From an uncultured Elusimicrobia bacterium (GTDB lineage: Bacteria; Elusimicrobiota; Elusimicrobia; Elusimicrobiales; UBA9959), in contig CAIRNJ010000051.1 in assembly GCA_903879915.1 (NCBI GenBank), positions 1 to 64,000 on the forward strand: a DNA stretch of 64,000 bases, in the 5' to 3' direction. The position numbers and the translations under genes are program-made. Under the pieces are notes generated by a model. The model worked only from the letters and a program-made list of their open reading frames with translations, was not told the DNA's origin and searched no databases. Positions 33,084 through 42,259 of this stretch are shown here, in pieces. Each line of letters begins with the position of its first letter. Position 1 is the first letter of the stretch.

Positions 33084-34673
33084 ATGAACGAGATCCTCCG
33101 GCGGCGCACCTTCGCCATAATTTCCCATCCCGACGCGGGCAAGACCACGCTCACGGAGAAGATGCTGCTTTACGGCGGCGCGCTGCACCTGGCCGGCACC
33201 GTCACGGCCCGCAAGAACCAGCGCGCCACGGCCTCGGACTGGATGGAGCTGGAGAAGAAGCGCGGCATCTCCATCAGCTCCACGGTGCTGCAGTTCGATT
33301 ACGCCGGCTACCGCATAAACCTGCTGGACACCCCCGGCCACAAGGATTTCTCGGAAGACACCTACCGCGTGCTCACCGCCGTGGACGCCGCCATCATGGT
33401 GATAGACGCCGGCAAAGGCATAGAGGCCCAGACCCTCAAGCTGTTCGAGGTCTGCCGCCGCCGCCACATCCCTATCTTCACTTTCATGAACAAGATGGAC
33501 CGCCCCTCGCGCGAGCCGCTGGAGCTGATAGACGAGCTGGAGAAAGTGCTGGGCCTCAAGCCCTTCCCCGTGAACTGGCCCATGGGCAACGGCCCGGATT
33601 TCCGCGGCGTCTACGACCGCCTTACCGGCCAGGCCCATATGTTCGAACGCACCCCCGGCGGCGCCTACAAAGCCCCGGTGGAGGTGGCCGGCATCAACGA
33701 CCACCGCATCAAAGAAAAGATGGACGCGGTGAGCTATAGGAATTTTATAGAGGAAGTGGGCATGCTCGACGGCGCCGGCACGGAGTATTCGATGGACGAG
33801 GTGCTGGCCGGCGAGACCACGCCGGTGTTCTTCGGCAGCGCGGTCAACAATTTCGGCATCCAGCTGATGCTCGACGGTTTCGTGGAGCACTCGGCGCCGC
33901 CCGGCCCGCGGGACGCCACCATCGGCGCGATAACCCCGGACCTGCCGGCCTTCTCGGGCTTTATTTTCAAGATACAGGGCAACATGAACCCGCGCCACCG
34001 CGACAAGGTGGCTTTCGTGCGCGTCTGCTCGGGCAAATTCACGCGCGACATGGCCGCCCACCATTCCCGCACCGGCAAGAAGATCCGCCTTTCCAACTCC
34101 AACAAGCTGTTCGGCCAGGAGCGGGAAACGGTGGACGAGGCCTGGCCCGGGGATATAGTGGGCCTGGTGGGGCACCAGGAGTTCGCCATCGGCGACACGC
34201 TCACCGAGAACCCCGCCATAATCTTTAACGAGATCCCGCGCTTCCCGCCGGAATGCTTTACCTACCTCTACAACCCCGTCCCCTCCAAGTTCAAGCCTTT
34301 CAGGATGGGCCTGGAGCAGCTGATCCTGGAAGGGGTGGTGCAGCAGTTCACGGTCAAGGACGGCCCGTCCTCGTCGGTGCTGCTGGCCGCGGTGGGGCCG
34401 CTGCAATTTGAAGTGACGCAGTACAGGCTGGAAGCCGAATACGGGGTGGAGTCGCGCCTGGAAGCGTGCGCCTGGAAACACATGCGCTGGCTGGACAAGG
34501 CCGGGGCCGACGCGCTGGCCGCGGGCGACATACACCTCGGCGACAACATCCGGCTCGGCGCGGACGCGGCGGGCAACCCCGTGATCTTTTTCCCCAGCCC
34601 CTGGGCGCTGAAGTATTTCAGCGACACCAATAAAAAAATAAGCCTCTACGAACTTCCCCCCGCGGCGAACTAA
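33084..34673 (+). CDS. prfC: Peptide chain release factor 3
   Basis: RF3 is the GTPase that recycles RF1/RF2. From the ATG at 33084 the product has 529 residues, exactly the usual length. G motifs: ISHPDAGKTTLTEKML (P-loop), RGISISSTV (switch I), LDTPGHKDFSEDTYR, NKMDR. RF3-specific: PVNWPMGNGPDFRGVYDR and the C-terminal GPLQFEVTQYRLEAEYGVE. The longer frame from 32910 begins inside the repeat element and was rejected. It is convergent with the downstream gene and overlaps it by four bases. Confidence 0.96.
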   Translation: MNEILRRRTFAIISHPDAGKTTLTEKMLLYGGALHLAGTVTARKNQRATASDWMELEKKRGISISSTVLQFDYAGYRINLLDTPGHKDFSEDTYRVLTAVDAAIMVIDAGKGIEAQTLKLFEVCRRRHIPIFTFMNKMDRPSREPLELIDELEKVLGLKPFPVNWPMGNGPDFRGVYDRLTGQAHMFERTPGGAYKAPVEVAGINDHRIKEKMDAVSYRNFIEEVGMLDGAGTEYSMDEVLAGETTPVFFGSAVNNFGIQLMLDGFVEHSAPPGPRDATIGAITPDLPAFSGFIFKIQGNMNPRHRDKVAFVRVCSGKFTRDMAAHHSRTGKKIRLSNSNKLFGQERETVDEAWPGDIVGLVGHQEFAIGDTLTENPAIIFNEIPRFPPECFTYLYNPVPSKFKPFRMGLEQLILEGVVQQFTVKDGPSSSVLLAAVGPLQFEVTQYRLEAEYGVESRLEACAWKHMRWLDKAGADALAAGDIHLGDNIRLGADAAGNPVIFFPSPWALKYFSDTNKKISLYELPPAAN

Positions 34674-35869
34674 CCTTTCTTCACCGGCTGGTAATCTTTC
34701 AGCGGGTCGACCGGCTGCACGTACGGGCCGTTCCAGGCCCGGTCGAAAATATCCTCAAGAATGCCCGCCCCGGCCGCGCCGTTTAGCACCACCGCCGCGC
34801 CGCGGGTGGTCAGGAAATACCCCGGCCCCCAGTTGGAGGTGGTCACAAAGCCCGTCTCGCCGTCGGCCACCAGGTACTTCAGATGTTCCACGCGCGAGAA
34901 AGGGATGAAGCCCGAGCTGTGCTGCGGCAGGGACGAGATCTTTATCGCGATATTATCGGTCTTGGACAAAGCCTTGATGTCGCGGTCGGCCTTCCCGCCC
35001 ATGCTCCAGTCAGCGAAAACCAACTCCACCTTCACCCCGCGGGCGGCCGCTATCCGCAGCGCCTCGTCCAGCTCCGCCCAGCGCGCCGAGCCGTGCTCCG
35101 CCAGGGCATAGGTCATTACCTGGCCGCGCAGGCTTATTTTTGCCGCTTTTATCAGCCGCTTCATAGCGTCTATTTCCGTATCGAAACCATTGGGAACAAA
35201 GCCTGCGGGGCTGAAAGCCAGGCTGTAAGTGACCGTGGAGCCGTTAAGCAGCGCCGTCTCCGGCGTCTCCGCGGTAACGGCGTTCTTATTTTTTTTGGCC
35301 AGGATCTTCTTAGCTGACTTCCCGTCCGCCAGCGCCCAGTCGGCCTCGAAAACCCGGCCCAGGTCGGCGGCCGCCCTTTGGCTCTTCAGGCGCAGCCCCA
35401 GCTCGTGAATGTGCTTCAGCGAGCGCCAGTCGAAGTTCTGGCTGCCGATATACGCCTCGCGGCCGTCCACTACGAAGTACTTGGAATGCTGTATGCCGCC
35501 GGCGCCGTGCTTCTTGAAATCCAGCACGCGCGCGGCCACGCCTGCCTCGCGCAGGGGGGGCAGGGACTTGCCGGTCTCTTTCATCATTACGGAGTCCACT
35601 AGCAGGCGCACCTTGACCCCGCGCCGGGCCGCGGCCTTAACGGCTTCGATGACCGGCTCCAGAACTTCCCCGGCCTGGTCCGCTATATAGAATTCCTCTA
35701 TATCCAGGGTTTTAGCGGCCGCTTTTATCATCTCCAGCCAGACCGCCTGCGGGCGTACCGTCAACGAGGAGCCGTAAACGGTCTCGTCCGGAACGCTCTC
35801 CACCAGCTGCAGCTCCGCCGCCCTGAGCGGCGCCGCAAGGAACAGGACCGCTAAAAATATTTTTTTCAT
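34670..35869 (-). CDS. Secreted phospholipase-D-family protein (PLD3-like)
   Basis: The 399-residue product has a signal peptide (MKKIFLAVLFLAAPLRA) and two HKD half-sites: HSKYFVVDGREAYIGSQNFDWRS (about residue 128-150) and HLKYLVADGETGFVTTSNWGPGYF (about 325-350), both with H-x-K-x4-D. The layout with the SQNFDWRS and SNWGPGYF segments resembles PLD3/PLD4 and poxvirus K4-type proteins, some of which act as nucleases. An exported phosphodiesterase acting on lipid or nucleic acid is likely. Substrate is unknown. Confidence 0.86.
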   Translation of the reverse strand: MKKIFLAVLFLAAPLRAAELQLVESVPDETVYGSSLTVRPQAVWLEMIKAAAKTLDIEEFYIADQAGEVLEPVIEAVKAAARRGVKVRLLVDSVMMKETGKSLPPLREAGVAARVLDFKKHGAGGIQHSKYFVVDGREAYIGSQNFDWRSLKHIHELGLRLKSQRAAADLGRVFEADWALADGKSAKKILAKKNKNAVTAETPETALLNGSTVTYSLAFSPAGFVPNGFDTEIDAMKRLIKAAKISLRGQVMTYALAEHGSARWAELDEALRIAAARGVKVELVFADWSMGGKADRDIKALSKTDNIAIKISSLPQHSSGFIPFSRVEHLKYLVADGETGFVTTSNWGPGYFLTTRGAAVVLNGAAGAGILEDIFDRAWNGPYVQPVDPLKDYQPVKKG

Positions 35870-35888
35870 GATCTCTCCCCGCCTCGCG

Positions 35889-36788
35889 CTATACCGGCAG
35901 CACTTCCTTCTTAGCCGCCCGGCCGAAATTGAATTTCGCGAACTCGCCGATGAGCATGCCCGAAACTATCAGCAGCCCGCCCAGCGCTTTCACCATTATA
36001 AACTCTTCGCCGCCCCAGGTCCAGGCGAAAATAGCTGCGAACACCGGCTCCAGCGTAAAGATTATCCCCACCTTGAAAGGCTCCGATTCCTTCTGCGCCA
36101 GCATCTGTATGTAAAAGGCCGTAAGCGTGGGGAACACCGCCAGGAACAGGATAACGCCCCAGCCGTTGACGCCCGCCACCGCCAGCGGATAGCCTTTGAA
36201 CAGCGCTATCGCGAAGGCGATCAGCGAAACGCACCAGAACTGGTGGAAGGCCAGCATAACGGTATCGGCGTTCCTTTTAACGTACTTGTCGGTGAAGATC
36301 AGGTGCGCCGAATAGGCCGCGGCGGCTATAAGGGTAAGCGCGTCGCCGGTATTCGCGCCTTTCACGCCGCCGGTAAGCAGCCACAGCCCGCACACCGCCA
36401 GCGCGGCGGAAACCAGCTCCAGCCGGTTGGGCCGCTGGCCGCGCAGCGCGAACATGAAGACCGGGATGAAGATTATGAACAGGCCGGTGATGAAGCCGGA
36501 GTTGGAGGCGGAGGTGTAGACCAAGCCCACGGTCTGGGTAAGGTAGAGCAGCGCGAGAAAAACGGACAGCACCATGCCGTCCTTCAGGTGGGCCGTGAAC
36601 TTCGGCCGCCGCAGCGCCCAGGGCAGCAGGAGGGCCGCCGAAACCGCGAAGCGGATGCCCACCATCACCACCGGGTGCACGGCGTCCAGCGCGCCTTTGG
36701 TTACTATGAAAGTGGAACCCCAGATAACGGCGCAGTAGACCAGGCCGAGATCGGACCAGAGCTTTTTCCCGCGGGCCGTTTTTCCCAT
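35889..36788 (-). CDS. EamA/DMT-family transporter
   Basis: About ten hydrophobic segments and the duplicated EamA pattern (LGLVYCAVIWGSTFIVTKGAL early, FNLEPVFAAIFAW-type FTLEPVFAAIFAWTWGGEEF late) mark a drug/metabolite transporter of 299 residues. The ATG at 36788 (MGKTARGKKLW) is chosen over a TTG at 36842, which adds a charged, unconserved tail. No strong ribosome-binding site is visible. Substrate unknown. Confidence 0.88.
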   Translation of the reverse strand: MGKTARGKKLWSDLGLVYCAVIWGSTFIVTKGALDAVHPVVMVGIRFAVSAALLLPWALRRPKFTAHLKDGMVLSVFLALLYLTQTVGLVYTSASNSGFITGLFIIFIPVFMFALRGQRPNRLELVSAALAVCGLWLLTGGVKGANTGDALTLIAAAAYSAHLIFTDKYVKRNADTVMLAFHQFWCVSLIAFAIALFKGYPLAVAGVNGWGVILFLAVFPTLTAFYIQMLAQKESEPFKVGIIFTLEPVFAAIFAWTWGGEEFIMVKALGGLLIVSGMLIGEFAKFNFGRAAKKEVLPV

Positions 36789-36882
36789 GTTGTTCAAGGA
36801 ACGGGAACGAAGAAGGTCCCGGGCCGTTCCCGCTGCAGCCAAAACGGGCGGGACAGGACCTCGGGACAGGCGCCGGACCTGT

Positions 36883-37521
36883 TTATTTTTTTACCGCCGC
36901 CAGTATCTGCGCGGTCACGGTCTCGAGCGGCTGCGCCCCGTTGATCTCGAAGAAATCCGTATTGCCGCGGTAATATGAGACGAGCTGCTCCGTCTGGTCC
37001 CTGTAGACCATAAGGCGTTTTTTCACCGCGTCGGGCTTATCGTCGTCGCGCACCTTCAATTTTCCGCCGCAGGAGTCGCAAAGCCCCTCCAGGAACGGCA
37101 CTTTCGTGATGCGGTTGAAAATAGCCCCGCAATCGCCGCAGACCCGCCGTTCGGCCGCGCGTTTTGCGGCGTCGGCTTCGGAAATTTTAAGCAGTACCAC
37201 GGCATCGAGCGCGGAGGAGCGTGCGGAAAGCCAGGAATCCAGCCCCTCGGCCTGCTCCATGTTGCGCGGGAAACCGTCGAACAGCAGTCCGCGCTTTTCA
37301 GTCTTGAACCGTTCCTTCAGCTGGCCCAGCACCAGCCAGTCCGGCAGCAGGCTTCCCGTGCTCAGGGAGTCGGCCACCTCGTGGCCCAGCGGGGTTTTTT
37401 TCGCCACCTCGTTCCAGAAAATATCGCCGAACGAAACATGGACCAGCCCCAGTTTCCCGGCCACCGCCCGTGCCTGGGTCCCTTTTCCCGAACCTGGATA
37501 ACCTAAAAGAACGATATTCAT
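36883..37521 (-). CDS. adk: Adenylate kinase, zinc-lid type
   Basis: Adk interconverts ATP, AMP and ADP. From MNIVLLGYPGSGKGTQA (P-loop) the product has 212 residues. It has DGFPRNMEQAEGL, and the lid carries a zinc tetrad CGDC...CDSC, as in Gram-positive and many other kinases. CAGGAG stands eight bases before the ATG at 37521; the longer ORF start at 37572 lacks such a site. Not linked to ribosomal genes here. Confidence 0.95.
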   Translation of the reverse strand: MNIVLLGYPGSGKGTQARAVAGKLGLVHVSFGDIFWNEVAKKTPLGHEVADSLSTGSLLPDWLVLGQLKERFKTEKRGLLFDGFPRNMEQAEGLDSWLSARSSALDAVVLLKISEADAAKRAAERRVCGDCGAIFNRITKVPFLEGLCDSCGGKLKVRDDDKPDAVKKRLMVYRDQTEQLVSYYRGNTDFFEINGAQPLETVTAQILAAVKK

Positions 37522-37602
37522 AACAAAGCTCCTGTATTTCCTTAATTTACCGCCGCCGAACTGAAATTTCAATATTTTCCGCCGGAACTTGACACCAAGC
37601 CG

Positions 37603-39165
37603 TTAATTCCAGGCCTGTGAGTCCGCGCTTGTTTCCTGCCAGGAGTCTTTAGTAAGGACTACGTTGAGCGTAGGAACCTTCAACTGCGAGTTGTAGAACA
37701 CCATGGTATTGCCGGACCCCGAAACGTTGCCCACCACCCACATGGAGCCGAAGACGTCCGAGTCGCCGGTGCGGTAGAAGTTGCCGGCGACGTAAAGAAA
37801 ACCGTAAACGCCGAGGTCGGCGCCCAGGCCTGAGGTTAACGGGTTGGTGGACACGCCGTTAACGTATTTTGTCATTCTCCACAATTCGCCGGAGGTGTAA
37901 CGCGCCGGGCTGCCGGAAGTAGCGCTTGACTCATTATTGCCCAACGTATACGTGGCCGCGTTCGAGTGCAAACCTGTATCCCCGGGATATTGGTTGGAGG
38001 TGGAAGTGTCGTATTTCTGGTATTCTTTCCAGGCGTTGGGCGGCACTTTGACCGTACAGCCGGAGCCGTAATAGTCGCCGCCGTCAACTGACAGGTTCCC
38101 CATAACCACAACGGTCCCCTTAATTCCGTTATTCCCGCTCCAGCTGGCGTTATTATCCCAATACCAGGTATAGTCTTTGTCCCTCCGGACAGTCTGGTTA
38201 TAGCCGTAAGTCTGGTCATAAAGGTCGCTGACCTTGCAAGTAGTGCAGGGGACGGTACCGCTATAGTCACAGGTGATCGCCCCGCCGTATGTCGCCGAAT
38301 GGCAGCACTGCATGATGGCGTGGCTGGTGGTTGTGGTCGAAGAATAAGTGACGCTGCATGTGCAGGAGCAGGGACTGGGCTTAGCGCAGGTGCATACGCC
38401 GGAAGTATTGCATGTGCAGGCTTTACTGCCGCTGCCGCTGCCGCATGTAGTCGGCGAGGGTTGATAGAACTCATCCTGGCAGTTGAGGGTGCTGGTGAAA
38501 GCGGCGGAGGCCTTCATGGTGGTAAAGTCAAAAACAGGCAATTCCGGCACATTATAGTTGGACCACCACTCCAGGCTGTCGGTGTTGGGCGGATTGGTGC
38601 TGTTGGTATCGAACGGAAGCACCGTTCCCATCGACAGTTTGCGCGGATAGCCCAGCACCGCGGCATCGTTTAACAACGTTATATCGCCGATGCTCATGAT
38701 CGGCCCCCAATGCACAAGGCTGGCTTCGTTCGCTGTTAAAGTGCCGCCGGAGACTATGGCCCCGGGCACGCTGGTATTGGTATAAACAGCCTTGATCGCG
38801 CGCGTTTCCTGGTTAAGGGTATCGCGCCCCTCACCGTAAATGGTTATCTGGCTATCGCCAGGCCCGGAAGTGATCTTTATGCGGTAGTTGCCGCCGGAGA
38901 TATCCCTGTAGGTGGCGTCGAAATTATAGCCGGTAAGCGGGGTGCCCAGCGACACCTGGTTGAAGGTGCTGGTGGAACTCTTGACTTTCCAGTAGCCGCG
39001 GTCCACGGCCGCCTCCGCCAGGCTGAAAGCTATGCTGGATTTCTGGTCCTTTACCGAGAGTTTCGTGTCGTTCTGCACCCATTTTACCATTACCGGCACT
39101 ATTATCATCAGCATAAGGAGCGCCAGCAGTACCCCGACCAGCAGAAAGCCTTTTTTCTTTTTCAT
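37603..39165 (-). CDS. PilX/GspK-type prepilin-like protein with Cys-rich segment
   Basis: The 520-residue product begins with KKKKGF and a long hydrophobic helix (LLVGVLLALLMLMIIVPVMV), a type IV prepilin-like leader; residue 5 after the G-F cut is not Glu, as in GspK/PilX-type tip subunits. SLAEAAVDRGYWK is typical of PilX. Residues about 228-310 hold 14 cysteines in short C-x-C and C-x2-C patterns, which is unusual. It starts three bases after the PilW-like gene ends. Probably a minor pilin or pseudopilin assembled by a machine encoded elsewhere. Confidence 0.8.
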   Translation of the reverse strand: MKKKKGFLLVGVLLALLMLMIIVPVMVKWVQNDTKLSVKDQKSSIAFSLAEAAVDRGYWKVKSSTSTFNQVSLGTPLTGYNFDATYRDISGGNYRIKITSGPGDSQITIYGEGRDTLNQETRAIKAVYTNTSVPGAIVSGGTLTANEASLVHWGPIMSIGDITLLNDAAVLGYPRKLSMGTVLPFDTNSTNPPNTDSLEWWSNYNVPELPVFDFTTMKASAAFTSTLNCQDEFYQPSPTTCGSGSGSKACTCNTSGVCTCAKPSPCSCTCSVTYSSTTTTSHAIMQCCHSATYGGAITCDYSGTVPCTTCKVSDLYDQTYGYNQTVRRDKDYTWYWDNNASWSGNNGIKGTVVVMGNLSVDGGDYYGSGCTVKVPPNAWKEYQKYDTSTSNQYPGDTGLHSNAATYTLGNNESSATSGSPARYTSGELWRMTKYVNGVSTNPLTSGLGADLGVYGFLYVAGNFYRTGDSDVFGSMWVVGNVSGSGNTMVFYNSQLKVPTLNVVLTKDSWQETSADSQAWN

Positions 39166-39168
39166 AGA

Positions 39169-39687
39169 TCAATTCATCACCCGGACCTTTTCCGACGCCA
39201 TATGCAGCGCCTTTGTCCGGCCTTCGTAGATACTCTTCTGCAGCGTGATGGAAACCGAAATTATGCTCATATCGTCGGAACGCGGGAAAGTGAACTCGAG
39301 GTATTGCAGATTGCGGCTGAGCACGCGCTTGTTCACGCCGAAAAGCTGGTACAGCGTGGTCCCTTCCTGCTGGAACACCAGCGTTTGGGAGACCAGCGTG
39401 GTGGTGCTCCCTTCTTTAGTGAACGTGATCTTGGAATAGAACGGCTGGCTGTCATTGGCGTGGCTTATGGTAATACTGTCGCTATGCGCCTGGCGGATCG
39501 CCCGCGTCAGCACGTACATTATCCCGCGCGCCTCCTGCTGCAGTTCAAGCTTGGTGCGCACCATAATGAACTGGCGGTTGGCCTGCAGTAAAATAGGCGC
39601 GGCCACGCCGAACAGAATGGACGTTATCGCCACCACCATTATCAGCTCCATCAGCGTAACGCCCCTGCGGCGCCGGCGCGTCACCAT
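39169..39687 (-). CDS. PilW-type prepilin
   Basis: The 172-residue product has a perfect prepilin signal (RRRRRGVTLMELIMVVAITSILFGVAAPIL) with Glu at position 5 after the cleaved G. The body has the PilW-like pattern of QQEARGIMYVLTRAIRQA followed by a beta-rich domain. Overlaps the PilV-like gene by seven bases. Confidence 0.87.
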   Translation of the reverse strand: MVTRRRRRGVTLMELIMVVAITSILFGVAAPILLQANRQFIMVRTKLELQQEARGIMYVLTRAIRQAHSDSITISHANDSQPFYSKITFTKEGSTTTLVSQTLVFQQEGTTLYQLFGVNKRVLSRNLQYLEFTFPRSDDMSIISVSITLQKSIYEGRTKALHMASEKVRVMN

Positions 39688-42242
39688 GAGAAATTCACCC
39701 CCGTATAGGTCTGCCCCGCCGTAACCGGCACGCTGAGCACGCTGCCGGTATAAATTACGGTACCGGTGCTGCCGGCCACCGGGTAATAGGCGTATACCTT
39801 GTAAGCGGGGCTGGTGCTGGTGCGCACTTCGGCCAGATAAGTGCCGTTCTCCATGCTGGAAACCATATAGAACGGCGGCCCGGTAAGCGTAGCAGAATTG
39901 ATATCCGGCGGCCCGGCGGAGGTGAGCGTTGTGGTGGTAACCACTATAAGCACGCCGCTCTTTATGGGCTGCCCGGCGAAGCTTAACGTGCCGGAGATGG
40001 CGCCCATAGCGCCGGAAATAGTGAAACTGGAAGAAAAGATAGTGCCGCCGGCAGCGGTTATAGTAGCGGTAGAGGCCGCAGGGGCGGAGATTTCAAGCGT
40101 TCCCAATGACGGCTGCACGGTGTAATACCCCGTGGACAGCACAACGGAAACAAAGCGCCCGTCCGAACCTGTTACCTGCACGTCGCGCGCCACGTTGCTG
40201 TAGTCCAGGATGGCCATAGATACCCCGGGCAGGCCGTTGGTCCCGTCCCTGGTCACGAAACCCTTTATTCTGCCGCCCTGGTAAAGCACAAAATCCACCC
40301 CGCCCTGCACCTCTCCGGCATCGAGCCTTATAGAGACCGAGGAAGCGGTAACATAAGAAGTGTTGGTGGGCGAGGCATTTGCGATCACATCAATGCTGCC
40401 GAAGTCCGGCAGCAGACGGTAGCGGCCGTTGGTGTCCGTTTGGGCGCTGTAGCCGCCGCCGCTGACCCATATGGAGCTGAGAGGGGCGCCGAAGGCGTTA
40501 ACGATGCTGCCGGTAATAAGCCCGTAGGTAACGGGCTGCTGGAGCAACGTGGAGGTGCTGGCAAAAGTGTAGATCGAACCGACGGCGGCTATGGGCACCG
40601 TGGCCTGCATCAGGCTGTAAACGCCGCTGGTGATGGCCACCGTCCAGTAGCCGGTGGCGACATTCGCCAGTGAGAAGTAGGCGGAAGGCGGGCTGCCGGA
40701 AAGGGACGCTTCGGCCGAGTCTGAAAGGCCGTCGGAACAGGTAACCACCGCGCCGGCCGCCGGCGTGCCGGCGATCACCAGCCGTTCACTGGTAAGGGAA
40801 TTATGCGGCGGCGTGCTAATTGAAAGCGAATAATCATAAAAATCCAGGCTGTTATTATTGGAGTCGTAAGCCGGGCCGTAAGTCCAGTTCACGCCGGCCG
40901 TATCGCCCGTGCTTGTGATACGGGCGTATAGTTCGTTGCGGGAAAGGCCCCCGGTTATCGGGGAGGAACCCTCGTAGAATGGCGCGGAATTCCCCGTGTT
41001 GCTCCAGCCCGCACGGTCAAGCGCCGCTCCATTGGATACTCTGTAAAGCTCGATGGCGCCGAAGCCCTTATTGCCGACATCGTCCACCGGGATTATATTG
41101 CTCTGAGTCAGGAAATCCGGGAAGTCGGAAGATGAATTGGTGCTGGCCCAGACAGCATCCGCCTTGACGGATCTCCCGGCGGCAACGATGGTGCTGGTGT
41201 TAGCGAAAAGATAATAGCCGCCGTTGGGGACCGTGGGATTGAGGTATTTAATAAATATGGTCTTCTTCGGCAAAGAGGAGCCGCCCTGGAATTTAAGGCC
41301 GATATCCCCGTTCATATTCCAGTCATCCTGTGTGGGATTAAAAACCTCCACATATTCCTGGTCGTAACCGGCGGCATTGACGGTGCTGCCGACTATCTGG
41401 CTGATAACAAGATGATCGGTCAGCCAGGGATAGCCCCTGACCGTGCCGACGCCTATCCTCTTCAGGCTGAAATTATTGGTCTGCGCGGCGCCGGCCGCTA
41501 TTACCACGCTCGTCAGCGCGGAGTAATAGCCGGTTGCGGAAGCCATAAGAGTGTAGGTTCCCGGGGTGCAGGTTATTACGTACTTGCCCAGGGAGTCGGT
41601 GGTATCGCTGCAGCCGGCAGCCTCTACCAGGCCGACCAGCGCCCCCCTGATGGCCGCCGACGCGGTGGTAAGAACAGTGCCGTTAAAGGAGGCGTTGGCC
41701 AGGACCGTATCCGGATTCGCCATGATGCTGCGCAGCGTGACCTTGCGCTTGCCGCCGGCGCCATAGCCCCAGACCACGGTTATGGTGATGCGCTTCATCC
41801 CGGTGTCCGGAGTGCTCGGGGCCATGTCGTCCACCGCCCCATCGTTCTCCCGGATAACCTGCACATAGGTGTAACGCGTATAGGTAACGCCGCCCTCCAT
41901 TATCATCTCCGGCGGAAAATAGCCGGTATCGTAATCTATGGACTCCGGCGCGAAATCGATATCGTTATGCACGGGGTCGGAAGTGGCGATCACCTGGTAA
42001 TACGATTTCTGCTTAATGATCTGCATCTTCTCCTGCGCCAGGTTGGACGCAAGAGTTTTATTCTTGGAGAGCTGCACGGCTTTTTGTATGAACGAGAAAG
42101 ACTGCACCAGGCCGACGATGCCGATGGTAAGGATGGCCAGCGCTATCATCAGTTCCACCAGCGTAACGCCGGCGCGCCGGCGCGCGGAGCGCCGGGCGGG
42201 GACGGGGAGTTCCCGGTCAGGATAGCTAGCCGGGAGCGGCAT
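39681..42242 (-). CDS. PilV-type prepilin fused to lamin-tail and CarboxypepD_reg-like domains
   Basis: The 853-residue product opens with an arginine-rich leader and the prepilin helix AGVTLVELMIALAILTIGIVGLVQSF (PilV type). Residues about 195-260 form a carboxypeptidase-regulatory-like beta sandwich (SLGKYVITCTPGTYTLMASATGY). Residues about 270-470 carry a lamin-tail-type domain (YDQEYVEVFNPTQDDWNMNGDIGLKF). Residues about 590-850 hold further regulatory-like repeats (TNGRYRLLPDFG, GSDGRFVSVVLSTGYYTV). A normal PilV has under 250 residues, so the C-terminal 600 would project from a pilus or pseudopilus tip and could bind ligand. AGGAAA precedes the ATG. Confidence 0.82.
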   Translation of the reverse strand: MPLPASYPDRELPVPARRSARRRAGVTLVELMIALAILTIGIVGLVQSFSFIQKAVQLSKNKTLASNLAQEKMQIIKQKSYYQVIATSDPVHNDIDFAPESIDYDTGYFPPEMIMEGGVTYTRYTYVQVIRENDGAVDDMAPSTPDTGMKRITITVVWGYGAGGKRKVTLRSIMANPDTVLANASFNGTVLTTASAAIRGALVGLVEAAGCSDTTDSLGKYVITCTPGTYTLMASATGYYSALTSVVIAAGAAQTNNFSLKRIGVGTVRGYPWLTDHLVISQIVGSTVNAAGYDQEYVEVFNPTQDDWNMNGDIGLKFQGGSSLPKKTIFIKYLNPTVPNGGYYLFANTSTIVAAGRSVKADAVWASTNSSSDFPDFLTQSNIIPVDDVGNKGFGAIELYRVSNGAALDRAGWSNTGNSAPFYEGSSPITGGLSRNELYARITSTGDTAGVNWTYGPAYDSNNNSLDFYDYSLSISTPPHNSLTSERLVIAGTPAAGAVVTCSDGLSDSAEASLSGSPPSAYFSLANVATGYWTVAITSGVYSLMQATVPIAAVGSIYTFASTSTLLQQPVTYGLITGSIVNAFGAPLSSIWVSGGGYSAQTDTNGRYRLLPDFGSIDVIANASPTNTSYVTASSVSIRLDAGEVQGGVDFVLYQGGRIKGFVTRDGTNGLPGVSMAILDYSNVARDVQVTGSDGRFVSVVLSTGYYTVQPSLGTLEISAPAASTATITAAGGTIFSSSFTISGAMGAISGTLSFAGQPIKSGVLIVVTTTTLTSAGPPDINSATLTGPPFYMVSSMENGTYLAEVRTSTSPAYKVYAYYPVAGSTGTVIYTGSVLSVPVTAGQTYTGVNFSW

Positions 42243-42259
42243 TTAAAGTTTCCTTTTCC

